Source: Symsagittifera roscoffensis
Lineage: Eukaryota; Xenacoelomorpha; Acoela; Convolutidae
DNA: 64,000 bases
Direction of reading: 5' to 3'
Assembly: GCF_963678635.1 (NCBI RefSeq)
Contig: NC_087068.1
Span: 14,263,872-14,327,871, forward strand
Shown: positions 59,821 to 64,000 of the stretch, in pieces
Layout: every line of letters starts with the position of its first letter
How positions within the stretch are numbered: position 1 is the first letter of the stretch
Made by a program: the position numbers and the translations under genes
The notes under the pieces: model-generated
What the model was told of the DNA's origin: nothing
Database searches by the model: none
The model's input: the letters and a program-made list of their open reading frames with translations, nothing else

Positions 59821-62800
59821 ATGAGTATAGGCAGTGATGAGATCAACTACCTGATCTACAGGTACCTCCAGGAGAGTGGATTCAATCACACTGCCTTCGT
59901 ATTTGGCACTGAATCCCACATGTCAGAGACTAATATCAACGGGGGCCAAGTACCACCTGGTGCGTTCACTTTTTACACGCATTATGATGTTTATTAAGTG
60001 ATGAAATGAAATAAGTAGCTTCTCATCTATTTTGTTTTCCCACAATGCTTGCAGCTTAAAGTTAGTATAAGTTTAATGAACGTTTAATTGGGTGTGTTCG
60101 CAATCCGGCTACTTGTTTGCATTCCTGACATTAATTAGATATAATTTTCATTGAGTCAGGACGCATAACCGTGTCATAGGAGTTCCAAAGCTGGTTTCTT
60201 TCAAAATGGTGGTAAAAACAATCCTTAAATACTTGACTGAAAATACTCGGTTATTACTTTGAATTTATTGGATTTACACTCAGACATACCTTAGTAGTAG
60301 AAGAAAAAGAAGAAGAATTTATTTATCCAAAATCATGTAGAAATAATCATCAACTTATTTCCAACTAGTTACAAACAATTGATATCGAACCAATCAAATC
60401 AGTACATGAAAATGAAAAGGATAGACGAAAGGAGCATTGCGCTCCTACTTAAGTTCTACCCTCTATTCAAAGAAATTAGAGTTAATATTAGAAGAAAAAA
60501 AACATCATAATAGGAAAAAAAACAAAAATTTTTTTTTATAAAGCGGTTCTTTTGAATCTTTAACTCGGTAGCATACACTCAGGCCAGGCTGTTATCGATC
60601 ATATTATACGATGTCGCAATAACCTCAATAAATAATGGATAAACAAAAAGAAGAAAAAAAATCGAATTTTTCAATTTTTTTTTCTTCAAAATACGAATTA
60701 TTAAAATTGGAAAGGAATAAAAATAAGGGGTATAATATTGCGGTTAGACGAGCTCATTTATTTTAATGATATTCTGGTATTATGCGTTAAGAACAGAGTT
60801 TTTTTCAAAAATTTAAGTTTTTTGGAAGATTCGAAATTTTTGAAAAAATGCGATATCTCGAAAATTACAGGGATTTAGAATTTCATTTTTTAAGTAGAAT
60901 CGCAACCCTAGAGTGATTATCAGTTAAGCATTTAAATACTGGGTAAAAATATTTGAATACACTGAATATCTACTGAAATACATGCTGTACCAATTGGTTA
61001 TTTCCGAGTATAAAACTATTTATGAACGAAAACATTTTCTTCACCTACTGACATTTTTCCAATATTCTTCGACAACAAATCATTTTCACTCATCATGTCA
61101 GTAGTTTCGCTCCTCTGTTAGTTAAAGAACAATTTTCAATTTATTTTTACAGAATGGGGGTACGTAGTAGTTTTAATAAGTTAATATGCTTTCCGCGTTT
61201 GAGCAAACTAAAGACAAGTTTTGGGTGTATTTAAGGTGCCCTGATAAGTATTATTCAAAAGGGAATGCAGTACGTGGAAGCAGAAATTAGTACAAACGAG
61301 GACGGATCAATTAACGACCACGTGCAACTGGCAGCGGACAGTCTCTCTTTGATTGATGCAGTGATGCCAGACATTGTACAACAGACGAGGAATTCACACC
61401 AGAACAAGCCGAATCCAAACAACCCGCAGGCACAGGTTCAATTTTGGATTTAATACTACCATAGATGGTCCGTATGAATTAGGTATTGGACTGCTAGAAA
61501 AATTGACGACCCTGTCAGGAATGAAAAATATTTGGTTCCGTTGGAGTTTGAGTGCACTAGCTATGTTCTCTAATAATCTTTTGAACAATATTCTGTTGTA
61601 TCGCTAGAGCTCGCTGACTGTTAATAAGTTAAACTAAAAAGCTAGGGATTTTTCCACTTACCCTCAAATTGCTAGTTTTATGCGTCGAAATTTATCTAGC
61701 GAAATTAGGGCCAACAATTTCACCTCAAAAGCAATCGTTTTTGGCATTTTTTGTCAATCGAAATTCACGCTCAAACTACCACTTTAATTGCTGACAAAAC
61801 TATATCAACGTTGTGGGCCTCTTATGGATGAAGTATTACAATAGGCAGCAGGGGCGGATCTTGGATTTTCTCGAGGGGGGGGGGCGGATTTTCTGTCGAC
61901 CTTTTTTTTAGGTCGACCAAATTGATTTTTCGAGATCTCCCAAAGCACTGCTTTGCCCCTATTTTGGCCAAATTTTCTGCGCCGGAGGCAAAATTTTGAA
62001 GAAATAAAAACAGGCCAAAAATGGCGTTTTTAGGCACTTTTTGGAAAGTTTTGACCAAATCGCGTTTTTTCGGCGCGCGCTCCCCCTTCAATACTAGTAT
62101 ATATTGGCGCCTTTAGAAAATTTTTAGGGTGCATCACCAAAAATGGATATCTCAAAATAGTACAAAGGGGGACCCTTTGGGTCGGCAGGGGTCGAATCCC
62201 GGGGGGGACCTAAATCCACTACTGATAGGTAGCAGATGTAACTGATTTAACTCAACTGAGCATGAAAACTGGTTCCCACTGGGATTGGGACTTGGGCCTA
62301 TGGGAATTTCGTAAGATCTTTCAGCCTCTTTACCAACCAGTCAGCGTATTAAGTAAAGACAACTGAAATAATAACCCAGAATTACCGGTTTCTGTTTATT
62401 TATTTGTATCTAATAATTCTACTAAATATCAAGAATTCTTCATTTGGTTGATAAGTTTTCCATTCTTGTAGTTTTCGCAGAGTGCAGTGGCTAACGCATT
62501 TGACTAAAGTACCAGAGGTATGGTTTCGATTACCACTTGGAACAGTTTTGCTTTTGTACAGATTAAGATTAGTCGAAATTAAACCTGCCACCTATTGTAA
62601 TAAATCACCCTCTTTTGTAGCCCAAGATTTATTAGCATATGTAGCTGCTGTATTTGTGACTAGTGTTTGCCGGTTGTTAAGCGTTCGTGGCCGAGAGGGC
62701 AGGGCGTGAGGCTCTTATTCTTGAGGCCGCAGATTCGAAGCCCATACGTAGAAAAGTTTTACTAATTCGAAGCTTATTTCTATCTTTTTATTTAACTTTA

Positions 62801-64000
62801 TACAGCTGGTTTTTTGTCGTATTATTGCTAGTGTTTGCGAAGCGCAGCTTCTCCTTGGGTAATTTTTGTTGGGCTAGATGAAAGGCTCATTTTGATATAT
62901 TCAGGATTTGATTGTTAGCAATTGAACCGGTAGTTTAAACGTGATTTTTGGTTTGAATTTTGGCCTAAATTTTGCAAAATAATTGCACATTATTATTTTT
63001 AAAAAAAATTCTAAGCAAATTTTGTCTTCATCGTTTGTCTAAAATTAACGCAATTTGAGAAAAACGCATTTTAGTTTTAAAGTTTTACTCGTATTGTCCT
63101 GATAAATTCAATTCAAATCACAACTGTATTATAGCCTAATGCGTGATTTTTGCTTATAAAGCATGATAACAAATATCTTCATAATAGTTGATTTTTTCCG
63201 CCGTACAAAATTTCATTTCATTATGACGAAGTTCAAATGTGGGGGAAAAGAGCCAACGCTAAATCTAGTTTTCGAAAGATATTCGCAAAAGAATCTTTGG
63301 TCTTCAAAAAGCATGGCTCATTGTTTTAAGTCAGTTGGGGAAATAAGAGCAACCAGAAACCGGCTTTATACGGCTATCGCCCCTATGCGTTAAATATGGC
63401 TGATGAACGCGAAATATGGTCTCCAGCTTAGTTCCTTAGCAGCCAAAATTGAATGGTAAATCAGTATTTTACGCCCTAGTAAGTAGCACCACATTTGAAG
63501 AAAGTCATAAAAAAGCTTACTACGTTTTCATGGAAATAATGCAAATAGGAAAAATATTGCTGCAAATAGGAAAAATAACGAAAGTGACGTAATTAGGTCA
63601 TTTTTTCATCAAAGTTTATTTGCATATCTTTAAGAATCTTAGAAACGTATTGATGCATGAATTCAATAACTTTTTGCATATTTTTGAATATAAATTGATG
63701 CTGTTATGTAGTTGAAGCCGAAATCTGAACCTGAAAATGACAACAACTCTGCTACTCCTAATTCCAACTCCATCGAGGGCTCATCCAACTCATCAAATGC
63801 ACCTACCAAATCAGACACATCACAGGCCATGGACACTTCAGGGCCTACGACCAGCCACGCTATGGTCCCACCATTCATGGCACAACAGGACCCAGTGGTT
63901 ATACCGCCTGGCAGAGTGTCCATTCTGAAAGGCCATGAATCAGAGGTGTTCTCGTGTGCTTGGAATCCAAAGAGGGATCTTCTGGCGTCTGGATCAGGAG
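59821..64000 (+). CDS. TBL1XR1: TBL1/TBL1XR1 (ebi)-like WD40 corepressor subunit (partial, 3' end outside window)
   Basis: Exons 59821-59959, 61236-61435 and 63712 onward join in phase (GTGCGT donor / TTTAAG acceptor, GTTCAA donor / ATGTAG acceptor). The first exon encodes a LisH motif ([18 protein letters not shown]). The second gives the F-box-like stretch [17 protein letters not shown] and [11 protein letters not shown]. The third gives a Ser/Asn-rich linker, then [16 protein letters not shown], the first WD40 repeat. Family members are subunits of the NCoR/SMRT-HDAC3 complex and act in nuclear exchange of corepressors. About two thirds of the gene, the remaining WD40 repeats, lies right of the window. 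TBL1X and TBL1XR1 are vertebrate duplicates, so the single invertebrate gene equals both; Drosophila ebi is the orthologue type. Confidence 0.93.
60300..60640 (+). repeat. Possible non-LTR retrotransposon 3'-end fragment
   Basis: AAGAAGAATTTATTTATCC is followed by the stem-loop AGGAGC-ATTGC-GCTCCT (60430-60446) and AATAAATAATGGATAAAC, a layout seen at LINE or SINE 3' ends. No coding part is present. Assignment is by resemblance only. Confidence 0.3.
61850..62222 (-). repeat. Dispersed repeat, copy 2 (inverted relative to 47815)
   Basis: AAAATGGATATCTCAAAATA, GGACCCTTTGGGTCGGCAGG, ATATTGGCGCCTTTAGAAAA and TTTTCGAGATCTCCCAAAGC are the reverse complement of blocks at 47815-48125. It lies in intron 2 of the TBL1-like gene. 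Confidence 0.75.
62480..62862 (+). repeat. tRNA-like SINE heads and a short complete SINE
   Basis: 62684-62862 has box A TGGCCGAGAGGGCAGGGCG, typical of class II (Leu/Ser) tRNAs, box B-like GATTCGAAGCCC, an AT-rich body and the tail TTTGCGAAGCGCAGCTTCTCC: about 180 bp, the shortest head-plus-tail unit in the window. A weaker tRNA-like head (GCAGTGGCTAACGC and GGTTTCGATTACC) lies at 62484-62540. Confidence 0.55.

Noticed and set aside
1..64000. CRISPR arrays, bacterial operons, plasmid or phage origin
   Set aside because: Spliced animal genes, LTR elements and SINEs rule out a prokaryotic source. No regularly spaced identical repeats with unique spacers are seen.

Overview
This is an animal (invertebrate metazoan) nuclear DNA window. 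Three ordinary animal genes with introns occupy the right-hand 25 kb: COMMD5-like, PGS1-like and TBL1/TBL1XR1-like. Their introns are AT-rich and full of tRNA-derived SINE-like repeats. The species cannot be named from the sequence.

The left 38.8 kb is two giant Ty3/Gypsy-type LTR retrotransposons lying tail to tail. Copy A is on the plus strand (1-14077, cut by the window start). Copy B is on the minus strand (14338-38779), complete at 24,442 bp, with 886-bp LTRs that read as identical. Only 260 bp of other DNA separates them. Copy B reads, in its own direction: LTR, primer-binding site, 3-kb structured leader, a single-frame gag-pol ORF of 3160 codons (coiled coil, capsid, two zinc knuckles, protease, RT, RNase H, integrase, then a C-terminal domain resembling a macro domain), a 432-bp gap, a second ORF of 2955 codons, 3' untranslated region, polypurine tract, LTR. 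Copy A has the same order but is diverged, and its second ORF lacks an ATG.

The undescribed system is this element family. ORF2 sits where envelope genes sit in errantiviruses, but it carries two tandem SGNH/GDSL-hydrolase-like domains and looks like no envelope protein. The 3' polypurine tract is preceded by a small hairpin. The same hairpin plus tract is repeated almost exactly in the middle of the element inside coding DNA, in both copies, with compensatory base changes. This looks like a central polypurine tract. The leader holds a duplicated RNA fold whose two units differ by compensatory changes.

Right of copy B, COMMD5-like has four exons (38905-47222) and carries in intron 1 an eroded relic of the ORF2 3' end. 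A repeat-rich intergenic stretch follows (47223-52135), then PGS1-like (52136-59316; three exons; its 5.7-kb intron has a 199-bp near-perfect hairpin and a three-unit ~1-kb tandem array), then the first three exons of a TBL1XR1/ebi-like gene (59821 to beyond the window end). A short palindrome-bearing motif recurs at about fifteen places in the host DNA, apparently as a 3' tail of SINEs.
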